A model generated the notes under the pieces. The model was not told the origin of the DNA and did not search any database. It saw only the letters and a program-made list of their open reading frames with translations. The translations under genes and the position numbers were made by a program. Positions 13,897 to 22,642 of a stretch of DNA of 64,000 nt are shown here, one piece after another (the stretch's first letter is position 1; every line of letters starts with the position of its first letter). This DNA comes from a virus, in the IMG/VR virus record IMGVR_UViG_3300000115_000010, positions 1 through 64,000 of that record; one strand, 5' to 3'.

Positions 13897-14289
13897 ATGG
13901 GAAGACCACTACAGAAGAAGAATTTCGGTCCGCGAGCAGACGCTGCGGAAGCAGATGGCGCAGGCCAATGGGCACCAGCCGCATACACTGACTCACTATA
14001 TGGCGATGCCCATATAGTCAATCAAAAAGGTGCAAAGCGTTTTACAGTAGCAACTACTGGTCAACCAAACCAAGTATGTACACTAGTAGCAAGAATACCA
14101 AATGCGACTGGCGAAGTATCTATTAAAGTTAGAGATAGTGCTACACAAACTTACTTTGTAAGTAAGATTTCAGGTAGAACTTGCACACTTGTAGCAGATA
14201 CAGGAACACAGTTTTCAGATGGACAAAAAGTGCCTTGGAACCGTACCGGCGCTGTGGCCAACAAATCAGTTGTTATAGCTTTAGCATAA
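13897..14289 (+). CDS. Probable virion structural protein (130 aa)
   Basis: Starts MGRPLQKKNFGPRADA, an N-terminus of a kind I associate with small phage virion proteins (M-G-R-P-L-x-K-K). The rest is Thr/Val/Gly-rich and beta-like, with no catalytic motif. Late promoter upstream and strong terminator downstream make it a single-gene unit, again typical of an abundant virion component. Confidence 0.65.
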   Translation: MGRPLQKKNFGPRADAAEADGAGQWAPAAYTDSLYGDAHIVNQKGAKRFTVATTGQPNQVCTLVARIPNATGEVSIKVRDSATQTYFVSKISGRTCTLVADTGTQFSDGQKVPWNRTGAVANKSVVIALA

Positions 14290-14307
14290 TAAAATTATAA
14301 AACTCTT

Positions 14308-14354
14308 CCCTTAGTAAACACATAAATACTTTAAAGTTTACTAAGGGTTTTTTT
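14308..14354 (+). terminator. Rho-independent terminator with long stem
   Basis: Perfect 12-bp arms CCCTTAGTAAAC (14308-14319) and GTTTACTAAGGG (14336-14347), a 16-nt loop, then seven T residues. The loop contains ATAAATAC, a late-promoter-like box, which may be chance. Confidence 0.85.
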
Positions 14355-14377
14355 ATGGAAGATCCAAACTAATGAGA

Positions 14378-14385
14378 ATAAATAC
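14378..14385 (+). promoter_or_regulatory. T4-type late promoter (ATAAATAC)
   Basis: ATAAATAC lies 18 nt before ATG 14404 and would start the block of tagged late genes that runs to about 17.3 kb. Confidence 0.55.
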
Positions 14386-14403
14386 ATTTGATAGGAAGTT
14401 AAT

Positions 14404-15006
14404 ATGGATAACATGAGAAATTTAATTAATTTAGTAGAGGGACGTCTTGAAGGCAATCCAGAAGTTAGTTACACAGATAGCGAAGGTGCATCTGCTACCA
14501 AAGTTGTAGCACAATTAAACAGTTATAAAAGTGGCGTGTATACTAAGTTAGCTATGAAATTAACAAGGCTAGAAGAAATTAAACAAGAAGCTAAAGAACT
14601 AACTGCTGAAATTAAGCAACAATCAAGAGAAAATGTTGCAGATTTATTTGATGCAGAAGATGCAGCAAGTACGAGAGTTGTAGATACATTACAATTTATT
14701 TTTACTATGACTAAAGATCCAAAAGCAACTGAAAGTCCACAATATAAAAAGATACTAGAAACACTCGAAAAACAATTTACACCAGAATTAACAGAAGTAT
14801 ATACTAGATTAAAATCAGAAATGGTTACAGTAACACAAAAAGCACCAGCCTTAAAAGTTGCAAAAAAAGAAGAATCAATACAAGAAATGTTAAATTTACG
14901 TGAGGGCATTGCTTCTATGTTTACTAAAATTAAAAATGCAGTTATGAGATGGGGACAAAAATATGACGCCAAACTTGATGCATTAAAGGCACAAGTAGGG
15001 ATGTAA
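14404..15006 (+). CDS. Helical probable internal virion or scaffold protein (200 aa)
   Basis: The N-terminus MDNMRNLINLVEGRLEG contains a (L/I)-x-E-G site like those cut by T4 gp21 prohead protease. The rest is almost all helix with coiled-coil spacing (LTRLEEIKQEAKELTAEIKQ). Another E-G site (NLREG) lies near residue 165. This fits an internal or scaffold-core protein processed in the prohead. The function is inferred from the tag and from seven more neighbours with similar N-termini. Confidence 0.6.
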   Translation: MDNMRNLINLVEGRLEGNPEVSYTDSEGASATKVVAQLNSYKSGVYTKLAMKLTRLEEIKQEAKELTAEIKQQSRENVADLFDAEDAASTRVVDTLQFIFTMTKDPKATESPQYKKILETLEKQFTPELTEVYTRLKSEMVTVTQKAPALKVAKKEESIQEMLNLREGIASMFTKIKNAVMRWGQKYDAKLDALKAQVGM

Positions 15007-15008
15007 TA

Positions 15009-15383
15009 ATGAAAATTAATGAAGTGATACAAATAGTAGAAGAAGTTACGCTAGAAGATGATCAAGACTTCCATGAAGAATATGGCTATCTAGCATACAG
15101 CATTGATGAAAGTGATTTGTTCGAAGCAGAGTATCAAGGACGTAAAGTTAAACTAAACAAGCCAATGCGTGGCGATGTTAAAAAGTTTAAAGTATATGTT
15201 AAGAATAAAAAAGGCAATGTTATCAAAGTTAACTTTGGACACGGTGGTACTAGTGCCAAACGTCCAACAATGCGTATACGCAAAAGCAATCCAAAAGCAC
15301 GTAAGAGTTTTAGAGCAAGACATAATTGTGATAACCCAGGCCCAAAGACTAAGGCACGTTACTGGTCATGTAGAAAGTGGTGA
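15009..15383 (+). CDS. Basic, Cys-containing tagged late protein (124 aa)
   Basis: Starts MKINEVIQIVEEV, a capsid-targeting-like N-terminus. The C-terminal part is very basic (GRKVKLNKPMRGDVKKFKV, then MRIRKSNPKARKSF) and ends CDNPGPKTKARYWSCRKW with two Cys and Trp residues. I associate this C-terminal module with several myophage head-related proteins, sometimes as the tail of a larger protein. It may bind packaged DNA. Overlap with the next frame is minimal. Confidence 0.6.
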   Translation: MKINEVIQIVEEVTLEDDQDFHEEYGYLAYSIDESDLFEAEYQGRKVKLNKPMRGDVKKFKVYVKNKKGNVIKVNFGHGGTSAKRPTMRIRKSNPKARKSFRARHNCDNPGPKTKARYWSCRKW

Positions 15384-15384
15384 T

Positions 15385-16458
15385 ATGAAAGCTGAAGATT
15401 TAAGGTTACCTGCAGCCGCGGCAGGATTAAGAACAGGTACTTCATTTAAAAAAGGTGCTAAAGCGAGTGGACCAGTGAGTCAAGCTACTTACAATCGTGA
15501 AATGGGAGCTTTAGCAAGAAGTAAAACAGCCGTAAAACCAACAAAACAGATTCCAATGCCAGGGCGTGGTGTAAATGAACTTAAAATAGTTAAGCCTAAT
15601 CCTAAGGATACCAAAGGTATTAAACGTAGTGATATGCCACAAGTGTCCAAAAAAGATTATCCAGAATTTTTTGAATACTTAAAATCTAACGGTGCTACTT
15701 TTGAGATGCAAAGAGATATTCCTGCTAACACATTCAAATCAACACAGGGTGAATTTAGCGATGCTGGTGTTGAGCGATCAATGACTAAACTACTCAAAGG
15801 TGCAAAAAAGAAACCAATTATAGTTAGTCAAGACAACTATATTATTGACGGACATCACAGATGGTTAGTTGCTATGAACTTAGGCAACAGTACAGTTGAC
15901 ACAATAAAGATAAGCATGGATGCAGATGAGTTACTAGCACTAGTAAAAGCATTTAACAAAACAAGTTACAAAGACATTTACAGTGAAAAAATAGATAAAT
16001 TTAATAAAGACGAACCAAACAAAAGTACAGTAGCAGTACCAGGTTACGGTACTATGAACATTGATAGTTTGATGAAAAATGTAATCGATCAAACAACACA
16101 AATGTTAACTCAGATGAAACAAGGCACTCAGGGTTTTCGTAATGCAAATTATGCACTTAACAGTAATAAGGTGTTAGCAGCTAAAGTTGGAGCATTAGTA
16201 CAAGCATTAGATGACCTACAATCAATTCGTAGTAAAGGCGGATCAAATAGTAGAAATATACAGCAAGAAGCAGAAAGCGATAATGAATTGCCAGTTGATG
16301 AAAATGCTATTATGTCTAAAATACAAGAATTTGAGAGCCAAGAATATGTTACACCAGAAGACGCTGACTTTATGAGAAGAGCTGTACAAAGTTTAACATC
16401 TGGTAGACAAACAATTAATCCACGAGCTATACTACAGTTATTAACACTGGTATCATGA
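15385..16458 (+). CDS. ParB/sulfiredoxin-like domain protein (357 aa)
   Basis: ATG 15385 is chosen because it follows the previous stop; the frame stays open upstream through the previous gene. Near residues 140-165 lies IIVSQDNYIIDGHHRWLVAM, matching the ParB-N/Srx fold motif (P-I-x-V-x-x-x-x-x-I-x-D-G-H-x-R), which in this superfamily can be a CTPase, nuclease or sulfiredoxin. The N-terminus lacks the tag. The C-terminal helical part has IQEFESQE. It overlaps the ART-like gene by ATGA. Confidence 0.65.
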   Translation: MKAEDLRLPAAAAGLRTGTSFKKGAKASGPVSQATYNREMGALARSKTAVKPTKQIPMPGRGVNELKIVKPNPKDTKGIKRSDMPQVSKKDYPEFFEYLKSNGATFEMQRDIPANTFKSTQGEFSDAGVERSMTKLLKGAKKKPIIVSQDNYIIDGHHRWLVAMNLGNSTVDTIKISMDADELLALVKAFNKTSYKDIYSEKIDKFNKDEPNKSTVAVPGYGTMNIDSLMKNVIDQTTQMLTQMKQGTQGFRNANYALNSNKVLAAKVGALVQALDDLQSIRSKGGSNSRNIQQEAESDNELPVDENAIMSKIQEFESQEYVTPEDADFMRRAVQSLTSGRQTINPRAILQLLTLVS

Positions 16459-17303
16459 AAGCATTTGAAATCATAAATGAACGTGTTCAACAACGTACAC
16501 AGATTATGTATCATGGTACTAGCACTAACTTAATACCTAGTATTAAGTCTAACGGATTATTAGCAACACCACCAAAGAAAACATATGATAAAGACACGTA
16601 TGGTGCAAGTACTGCGAGTATGGGTGGTGTATATGTTGCTAGTGAGAAAGGCTTTGCATTAGAAGTTGCTCGTGAAGCAGTTGGCACACATGGTGGCGAA
16701 AAGGCACTAGTTACAATACAATATGTAAAAGGTTCAGGAGATCTTGACGAGGATGAAATAGTTGCTAGTATTAGTGATGCTGCCCAGCAAATAATGAGAA
16801 AACTATCTGCTAACGCACCTAATAAAAGACCAGATATCATACCAAGTGGAATGAAGTTTAAAGATGAGACGCCTGATCGTTATTCTGGAATGAGCTATCC
16901 AGATCAAGGATGGGCTGCTGATTGGATGGTTAGTAATATAGATAAATCTGCAACTCAAATTGCTACACGAACAATAGAAATACTACAGAAAAAATCCAAC
17001 CCAAGTAAGCAAGCTATTTCTATAGTAAAACAAATGGCAACTAAATTATTACAGTCAGCTAGTAAAGTTGAAGACGCATATGGCAGATCAAGAGCCATCG
17101 GATTTGATGCGTATGATACTTTTAGAGAAAATATGGAAGATTTATTATCAGTATTAATGCAGCAAGTTAATCCTGATACTGCTAATAAGAGTGCAGAATC
17201 AAGACGTATTAATAGAGATGTAAAGTTTAAAGGTAAAACAAGAATACTACAAATTGAATCTCCTGTTGGCAATATTGTATATAAAGATGCAAATTTTAAT
17301 TGA
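16455..17303 (+). CDS. ADP-ribosyltransferase-like tagged protein (282 aa)
   Basis: The N-terminal tag MKAFEIINERVQQ is followed at about residues 18-55 by MYHGTSTNLIPSIKSNGLLA and GGVYVASEKGFALEVAR. The H-G-T strand, a -I-x-x-x-G-L- helix end and a Y-V-A-S strand are the layout of the H-Y class of ADP-ribosyltransferases (Tpt1/PARP-like). The final acidic residue cannot be placed by eye. T4 Alt is a packaged ADP-ribosyltransferase with a comparable N-terminal signal, so a virion-delivered host modifier is plausible. Confidence 0.55.
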   Translation: MKAFEIINERVQQRTQIMYHGTSTNLIPSIKSNGLLATPPKKTYDKDTYGASTASMGGVYVASEKGFALEVAREAVGTHGGEKALVTIQYVKGSGDLDEDEIVASISDAAQQIMRKLSANAPNKRPDIIPSGMKFKDETPDRYSGMSYPDQGWAADWMVSNIDKSATQIATRTIEILQKKSNPSKQAISIVKQMATKLLQSASKVEDAYGRSRAIGFDAYDTFRENMEDLLSVLMQQVNPDTANKSAESRRINRDVKFKGKTRILQIESPVGNIVYKDANFN

Positions 17304-17328
17304 CAGTTAATACTCGATAGTATACAAC
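17300..17328 (+). promoter_or_regulatory. Possible promoter before the CCA-adding enzyme
   Basis: TTGACA at 17300-17305 overlaps the previous stop; a 17-nt spacer leads to TACAAC, a poor -10. The spacer holds the inverted repeat ATACT-CGAT-AGTAT, placed like the palindromes of the other early promoters. The -10 is weak, so this is tentative. Confidence 0.35.
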
Positions 17329-17358
17329 ATAGTAGTACATATAATCTAGGTAATCAAA

Positions 17359-18477
17359 ATGGAAATGAAAATAACCAAAGAACTGAAACAACTAGATAAA
17401 ATGTTTACTAAGTCTGGCTACGACATACGAGTTGTAGGTGGTGCAGTAAGAGATCTTGCATTAGGTAAAGATCCAAAAGATATAGACCTTGCAACAAACG
17501 CAACCCCCACAGAAATGCAAAAAATGTTTGACAGCTCAGGCGTTAAGCATATACCGTCAGGCATTGAACATGGCACTATAACTGCCATAATCAACGGCGA
17601 GGAGTTTGAAATAACCACACTAAGAGCAGACGTGGAAACAGACGGTAGACATGCAGAAGTAGAGTTTGTACGTAGTTGGAAAGAAGATGCTAAACGCAGA
17701 GACTTAACGTACAATGCAATGAGCATGGATTTTGATGGTAAACTATATGATTACTTTGGTGGTATGGATGACTTACAAAACAAAGTAAGCCGTTTTGTCG
17801 GTGATCCTGCAGCACGTATACAAGAAGATTATTTGCGTATATTAAGGTATTTCCGTTTCCAAGGAAGAATGGATACGCCAAAGTTTGAAAAAGATACAAT
17901 GAAATCTATAGCAGATAATGTTTCTGGACTAAAGCAGTTGAGTGTTGAACGTGTTTGGATGGAAATGAGCAAGATACTTAGTGGTGGAAATATACAGCAA
18001 GTACTTAGTGCTATGTCACATACTGGTGTAACTAATTCTTTAAATTTACAAGTGCAAAATATAGATAAAGTACAAGATGGCGGAGATCCTATTATAAATC
18101 TTGCTAGAATAACTAACGATGAATCAGTAGGCAAGCGTTGGAAGATGAGCAATGATGAAAAATCAAAGCTAGGGTTCCTAATACAAAACAAAGGGCAAAC
18201 ACACGATAAAAAGTGGTTTACTGATCAAATGGCAGACGGATTTAATAGAGATTTGTTGGATGCACTTGCTAGGTTTAATCATCAAGACGATATGATACAG
18301 CATGTTAAATCATTCAAAGCACCTAAGTTTCCAGTTACTGGAAATGACTTGATGAAACTAGGACATGCACGTGGTCCTGGTATAGGAAAAACGTTGCAGT
18401 CAATGAGAGATCAATGGAAAAAAGGTAACTTTGATTTAAGTAAAGACGATTTGCTAAAGAGTGTAAGTAAAGAATAA
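17359..18477 (+). CDS. cca: CCA tRNA nucleotidyltransferase / poly(A) polymerase family
   Basis: A 372-aa class II nucleotidyltransferase. The head has VVGGAVRDLALG (about residues 23-34) and the metal-binding DIDLATNATP (about 40-49); RRDLTYNAM near 114 and EDYLRILRYFRF near 155 are the next family motifs. The product would repair or add the 3'-CCA of tRNAs, or poly(A)-tail RNA; the two cannot be separated by eye. The phage tRNA at 58297 already encodes CCA, so repair or host tRNAs are likely substrates. Its place in the tagged late block is odd. Confidence 0.85.
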   Translation: MEMKITKELKQLDKMFTKSGYDIRVVGGAVRDLALGKDPKDIDLATNATPTEMQKMFDSSGVKHIPSGIEHGTITAIINGEEFEITTLRADVETDGRHAEVEFVRSWKEDAKRRDLTYNAMSMDFDGKLYDYFGGMDDLQNKVSRFVGDPAARIQEDYLRILRYFRFQGRMDTPKFEKDTMKSIADNVSGLKQLSVERVWMEMSKILSGGNIQQVLSAMSHTGVTNSLNLQVQNIDKVQDGGDPIINLARITNDESVGKRWKMSNDEKSKLGFLIQNKGQTHDKKWFTDQMADGFNRDLLDALARFNHQDDMIQHVKSFKAPKFPVTGNDLMKLGHARGPGIGKTLQSMRDQWKKGNFDLSKDDLLKSVSKE

Positions 18478-18481
18478 ATAC
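18474..18481 (+). promoter_or_regulatory. T4-type late promoter (ATAAATAC)
   Basis: ATAAATAC overlaps the end of the CCA-enzyme gene, 24 nt before ATG 18506. Confidence 0.55.
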
Positions 18482-18505
18482 ACTTAGTAAATAAAGGCCC
18501 TTTAC

Positions 18506-19960
18506 ATGAGACTTAATGAATTAACAGAAGCATTAGATAATCCATATCCATACACCTGGTACGAGCGTAGTAATGATACATGGACTGCATATGCAGAATT
18601 GAATTCAGAACGTTCATCTGATGGAAGAGATGACGAAGACGCAACACTTAGAATAATAGCTGACAGAGTTTCAGGCGGTGATGACTGGGACGATGATGAG
18701 CGTGTGGTTCCTACCATTTGGGAACTTAGCTTTATGACTGGTTATAAAACTCACAAGACCGGTGCAGGTGATCAATTTAGAATTTTTGCTACAGTGGTTG
18801 CCGCATTTACTGATTGGTGGAAACAAATGGGATCAAAAGTAAATGATATTGACGAACTTGAATTTACCGCAGATAAAGCAAAAGATGGTAAAAGCAGAGC
18901 AGTACTATATGCTAGATTTGCTAAAAAGTTTGCACAAATGACTGGCTTTAATTTAGAAACTAAGCAAGATAGTTATCAGGATGTCTTTACGTTTGTAAAT
19001 CCACAAAGTAGTTTTGCTGAGGATTCAGTTACTGAAGAGGTAAGTCTTCCAGAAGATATCTTTCATATGAAAAACAGATTGCTAAAAGTTAAAAAAATAA
19101 CTGATGCAATGGGTAATCGTCCAATAATGTTTAGAAGTTTTGTATATGACGCAGATCGTATTGGAAAAATTATTAAAAAGGTAACTAATGATAGTGGCAG
19201 AAAAATAAAAACTGGAAGCAATCAAAAACAACAAGAAGTCTTACAAAAACTTGGTGTCAACAATCCAACATTTGCAAACCTTGCAGCAGGAAAGCATGCA
19301 GATGTTCGCAGAACCTCACTTGAGGATCATGGGGTAGCTGGATTGCAAAACATTTTTATCCCAATAAGCAACGAAATATATTACAGTGATGCAGTTGAAG
19401 ACTTGGGCATGGGTCGCTCAACAGGTGGAGATAATATTTCATTGCAAAGTGACTTTGATGTAGATAAAGCAGTAGCCAGTTATAAAAAAGGGTGGCCACC
19501 TGCTGGATTTGATAACGAAATAATTGTAGATACTGATAAGTATTATCTTCTAAACTTGCAGTCTTTTTTATTAGAACTAACAAGTCCTGATATTAAAGAT
19601 CAGATTAAACGTTTAAAAAGAGAATATGATAAGTCATATTCTAGCAATGCATCAAAAAATCAGGTCGATGATATTTTAAAAGATCTGTTTAAAACAAAAA
19701 TAATGACATATAGTAATATATCACGCTGGATCGAAAGTGTTGCTATTCCTTTTGTAGATATGCTTGGAGCCAGTAGTGTACAAGAAAACTTTGCTGACGG
19801 TAAAGTAAAAGGCAAAAGTAGACCAGGGCGTGTAAAACGTAGTGGTGCTAGTTGTAACGGTAGCGTAACAGAACTAAGAGCCAAAGCAAAAAAAGCCAGC
19901 GGTGAAAAAGCAAAAATGTATCACTGGTGCGCCAACATGAAGGCTGGTAAGAAGAAATGA
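18506..19960 (+). CDS. Large tagged late protein, probable internal virion protein (484 aa)
   Basis: Starts MRLNELTEALDN, with an L-T-E|A site that fits the gp21-type cleavage rule. The middle has no motif I can name. The last about 55 residues are basic with paired Cys/Trp (GKSRPGRVKRSGASCNG and KMYHWCANMKAGKKK), a small C-terminal module that I associate with other large phages. The combination suggests a DNA-associated protein packed in the head. It overlaps the next gene by ATGA. Confidence 0.6.
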   Translation: MRLNELTEALDNPYPYTWYERSNDTWTAYAELNSERSSDGRDDEDATLRIIADRVSGGDDWDDDERVVPTIWELSFMTGYKTHKTGAGDQFRIFATVVAAFTDWWKQMGSKVNDIDELEFTADKAKDGKSRAVLYARFAKKFAQMTGFNLETKQDSYQDVFTFVNPQSSFAEDSVTEEVSLPEDIFHMKNRLLKVKKITDAMGNRPIMFRSFVYDADRIGKIIKKVTNDSGRKIKTGSNQKQQEVLQKLGVNNPTFANLAAGKHADVRRTSLEDHGVAGLQNIFIPISNEIYYSDAVEDLGMGRSTGGDNISLQSDFDVDKAVASYKKGWPPAGFDNEIIVDTDKYYLLNLQSFLLELTSPDIKDQIKRLKREYDKSYSSNASKNQVDDILKDLFKTKIMTYSNISRWIESVAIPFVDMLGASSVQENFADGKVKGKSRPGRVKRSGASCNGSVTELRAKAKKASGEKAKMYHWCANMKAGKKK

Positions 19961-20145
19961 GATTTCGAGAACTAGCTGAAGATGGAAAAATTGTTCCAGG
20001 GGTAAATACTACAGTTGATGTACAACCTGGCGAAACTGAAAGACAAGCAAAGAAATTGTTTCCTATGAATAAAGACGGAAAGCCCAAGCCATTGGGTGTA
20101 AAAGGTGCTACGCCTCATCAAGCATTTAACTTGGGACTAGATTAA
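19957..20145 (+). CDS. Short tagged late protein (62 aa)
   Basis: Starts MRFRELAEDGK, again an L-A-E|D site. The remainder (IVPGVNTTVDVQPGETERQA) is short, mostly polar and probably disordered. Couples to both neighbours by stop/start overlaps. If cut at the tag, a 54-residue peptide would remain in the head. Function unknown. Confidence 0.6.
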   Translation: MRFRELAEDGKIVPGVNTTVDVQPGETERQAKKLFPMNKDGKPKPLGVKGATPHQAFNLGLD

Positions 20146-21008
20146 TGAAGATTAATGAAATTTTTGAAAATATGAGTTATACTGGTACTGCATTGAAAAA
20201 AGCAGAGCGTAAAAAGGGTATACAGCCAGGAACACCAGACTGGTTTAAACATTGGTTTGAGCTGCCTTATATGAAAGAAGATGTGTCACAAGGACAATTA
20301 AATGCTTTAGAAAAAATTGTTGATAAAGTATTTGCTCGTGTTGGTATTGATGTAGAATTTACACGTCACTTTTTAGATAGAGTAAATGATGAACGTAACG
20401 GAGAGCCTATTAGTATACAAGAGTTGGGAAGATTATTTGCTAAAGAATATAAGCAATGGGGTAAACCAATTGCAGCAATGGGACCAGACCAAGCACTAAT
20501 GAAAGATTTAGAAAGTGATATTAATGTACCATTTGTATTAGAAATTAATCCACGTACTAAAATGCTTGACTTAGTTGCCAAAAGTGTTATGCGTAAGAAA
20601 GATTTCAGAACAAGCAACAAGGTATTTGCTGTTGAAGACTTTGGTAATATACCTAATTTAGTAGATTTAATCTTACTTGCTGTTGCATTAAAGACAACAG
20701 TAGCTGGTGTTAAAATATTATTTAAAACTGCACAAGGATATAAAAAATTACTTCGTGCAGCAGATTCAGTTGGTGTTAAACTAGCAAACAAAATACAAAG
20801 AGAAGATACTAAAGATGAAATGATGGCTAGAATGCTAGCCAATCAAAAGAATCGTTTTTGGGATGCCGCAGTAGAAGCATTGCACCGATTAGTAACATCA
20901 CAGACAGGGCGCCAAAGTTTAGGCGGGTATGCATTTGATATTTCTCGCAGTTTTAAAGATATGGATTCTAAAGAACTAATATCTGCATATAAACAAAAAT
21001 ATTCATAG
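20145..21008 (+). CDS. Tagged late protein with HFLDR motif (287 aa)
   Basis: Starts MKINEIFENMS, the clearest copy of the tag. A central region has VEFTRHFLDRVNDERNG, then ISIQELGRLFAKEY and VMRKKDFRTSNKVFAV. This H-F-x-x-R...R pattern resembles small RNase-like toxin folds seen as C-terminal domains in phage proteins, but the match is weak. Downstream is a hydrophobic stretch (LVDLILLAVALKTTVAG). A packaged nuclease-like effector is possible; confidence is low for function. Confidence 0.55.
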   Translation: MKINEIFENMSYTGTALKKAERKKGIQPGTPDWFKHWFELPYMKEDVSQGQLNALEKIVDKVFARVGIDVEFTRHFLDRVNDERNGEPISIQELGRLFAKEYKQWGKPIAAMGPDQALMKDLESDINVPFVLEINPRTKMLDLVAKSVMRKKDFRTSNKVFAVEDFGNIPNLVDLILLAVALKTTVAGVKILFKTAQGYKKLLRAADSVGVKLANKIQREDTKDEMMARMLANQKNRFWDAAVEALHRLVTSQTGRQSLGGYAFDISRSFKDMDSKELISAYKQKYS

Positions 21009-21053
21009 ACTTATAAAAAAACACATGTTACAATAATTAAAAATGGAGTTACT

Positions 21054-21959
21054 ATGAAAATAGCTATATTACTCAGTGGGCAAGCTAGATATCTTGAACA
21101 GAGTGCTGAATGGTGGAAAAAAGTATTTCCTAAGATAGCTGGATCACATATAGAGGTTGATTTTTTCTGTCATTTTTGGGAAGAACCGGGAAGAGACTTA
21201 TATGAAGAATGTCAACGCCTATTTAACCCAGTTAAATGTTTTATACAGACTTATGATGATGTTTTTTATCCACATATGTATGCTATTCAAAATCTAAATA
21301 AAAAATATGATAAGCATACGGAACTAGTACCTAACGATGTTAGGTCTACTTTATTATTTACAGGAAGTGAACTTAGTAAATATGCATATAATTTTCATGC
21401 GATGTTTTTAAGTGCATCTGCAATAGGAAAAATGTGTGGAGAGTTGACTGAATATGACTTTGTTATTAAAACAAGAAGTGATACAGTGTTTAATCCAATG
21501 CCCGAACATCATTGGATGAATTTATTACACAATATGAGAAAAGATATATACAACAATATTATATTTTCTCCTTGGATGCGTTTACATAACGGAAGCGGCT
21601 ATTTTGGTGATTTGGCATTTATTTCTGCTCCATCTACTATGTATAGATATTTAAAAAACTTAGACGATAATCTTATTAATGTGTGTACCAAATATAAATT
21701 TCTGTTTGGTGAAAGATTAATAGAATCTAGCTCTCCAATTGCCCATTGGATGTGGCATAGATTAAGTATGGAATCTAAGGTTGATTGGCTTGCAATTAGT
21801 GTAGTTTGGCCTACACCATTTAATGCAGCATTAATAAGGAATAACGAACCAATTACTAATTTTGATTTTGATACTATGCTAGAAAAGTATAAAAATGAAG
21901 AGGATTCGAGACATGCGGAAATGCATAAAAAAGATCTTATTAAACCAAGGTCAACTTAG
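21054..21959 (+). CDS. Glycosyltransferase-like protein (301 aa)
   Basis: Starts MKIAILLSGQARYL and has YDFVIKTRSDTVFNP near residues 136-150, where R-x-D is the acidic nucleotide-sugar motif seen in WavE/GT-A-like enzymes. About 300 residues is normal. No membrane segment. It stands alone between two tagged genes, with a 45-nt gap before it and no tag of its own. It probably glycosylates a virion or host component; the 308-aa protein at 56401 may be a distant relative. Confidence 0.55.
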   Translation: MKIAILLSGQARYLEQSAEWWKKVFPKIAGSHIEVDFFCHFWEEPGRDLYEECQRLFNPVKCFIQTYDDVFYPHMYAIQNLNKKYDKHTELVPNDVRSTLLFTGSELSKYAYNFHAMFLSASAIGKMCGELTEYDFVIKTRSDTVFNPMPEHHWMNLLHNMRKDIYNNIIFSPWMRLHNGSGYFGDLAFISAPSTMYRYLKNLDDNLINVCTKYKFLFGERLIESSSPIAHWMWHRLSMESKVDWLAISVVWPTPFNAALIRNNEPITNFDFDTMLEKYKNEEDSRHAEMHKKDLIKPRST

Positions 21960-21983
21960 CGGACAATTAGTATAAATAACTAT

Positions 21984-22178
21984 ATGAAAGTCTGGGAAGT
22001 CATAAAAGAAGATACTACTTCTGGCGTATTTGCCAGTGTTGCTATGCCACTGTTTACAGGAAAAAAAGGCAAAGCACATCACAAGGCTGCACGAAAAGCA
22101 GTAGGATTAGAAGACACAGGAAAAAACAAACCTGTTGTTCCAGGCTATCCAAATAACATGATTCGGAGAGTCAAATGA
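21984..22178 (+). CDS. Short tagged late protein (64 aa)
   Basis: Starts MKVWEVIKEDTTSG, with a V-I-K-E|D site. The rest is basic (GKKGKAHHKAARKAVG), suitable for DNA contact inside a head. A TATAAATA box ends only 5 nt before this ATG, too close to serve it normally, so either the true start is later or the box is chance. Overlaps the next gene by ATGA. Confidence 0.55.
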   Translation: MKVWEVIKEDTTSGVFASVAMPLFTGKKGKAHHKAARKAVGLEDTGKNKPVVPGYPNNMIRRVK

Positions 22179-22642
22179 GACTAAACACATTAAACACAAA
22201 TAAAGCGCCTAAAGCAGTACCAATGGTTGTCAAAGAAAATGCTGGGTATGCAGTTAAAGATATAAATGGTATTACAAGGAAACTATTTGACGATATTGAT
22301 ATTGCAAATCATTATATGAAACGTCACAATAAAGAACTTAGAGAAGGTGTCGAGCCAGTTGTATACATGAGTGAAATTATGGAAGGTGTTCTTGATAGCA
22401 CTGACGATGATGGATGGATGGCAAAAGGACAACTATATCAACTTAGTAAGTATAGTGTAGAGTTACACGGAATGATTCAAGACACGGATAATTTAGAGCC
22501 TTGGGTACAAGCAAAAATTACTAAAGCAGCAGATTATATTAGTGCAGTTAAACATTATATGGAATATCTAGTAATTAATGATCAACAATCTGACGCACCA
22601 GTAGTAATAGATGACCTTCCTGACGACGAATTTGAAATGTAA
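22175..22642 (+). CDS. Late protein with conserved helical domain (155 aa)
   Basis: The N-terminus MRLNTLNTNKAP lacks the Glu of the tag. The C-terminal half (about residues 75-135) has DDDGWMAKGQLYQLSKYS and LEPWVQAKITKAADY. I associate this W-M-A-x-x-Q-L...L-x-x-W-V-Q-x-K-I-T pattern with virion-related proteins of marine myophages. Function unknown. Its stop abuts the proline-rich gene. Confidence 0.6.
   Translation: MRLNTLNTNKAPKAVPMVVKENAGYAVKDINGITRKLFDDIDIANHYMKRHNKELREGVEPVVYMSEIMEGVLDSTDDDGWMAKGQLYQLSKYSVELHGMIQDTDNLEPWVQAKITKAADYISAVKHYMEYLVINDQQSDAPVVIDDLPDDEFEM

Noticed and set aside
21971-21978. TATAAATA as late promoter of the gene at 21984
   Set aside because: It ends only 5 nt before the ATG, leaving no room for a leader; kept only as a comment in the gene entry.
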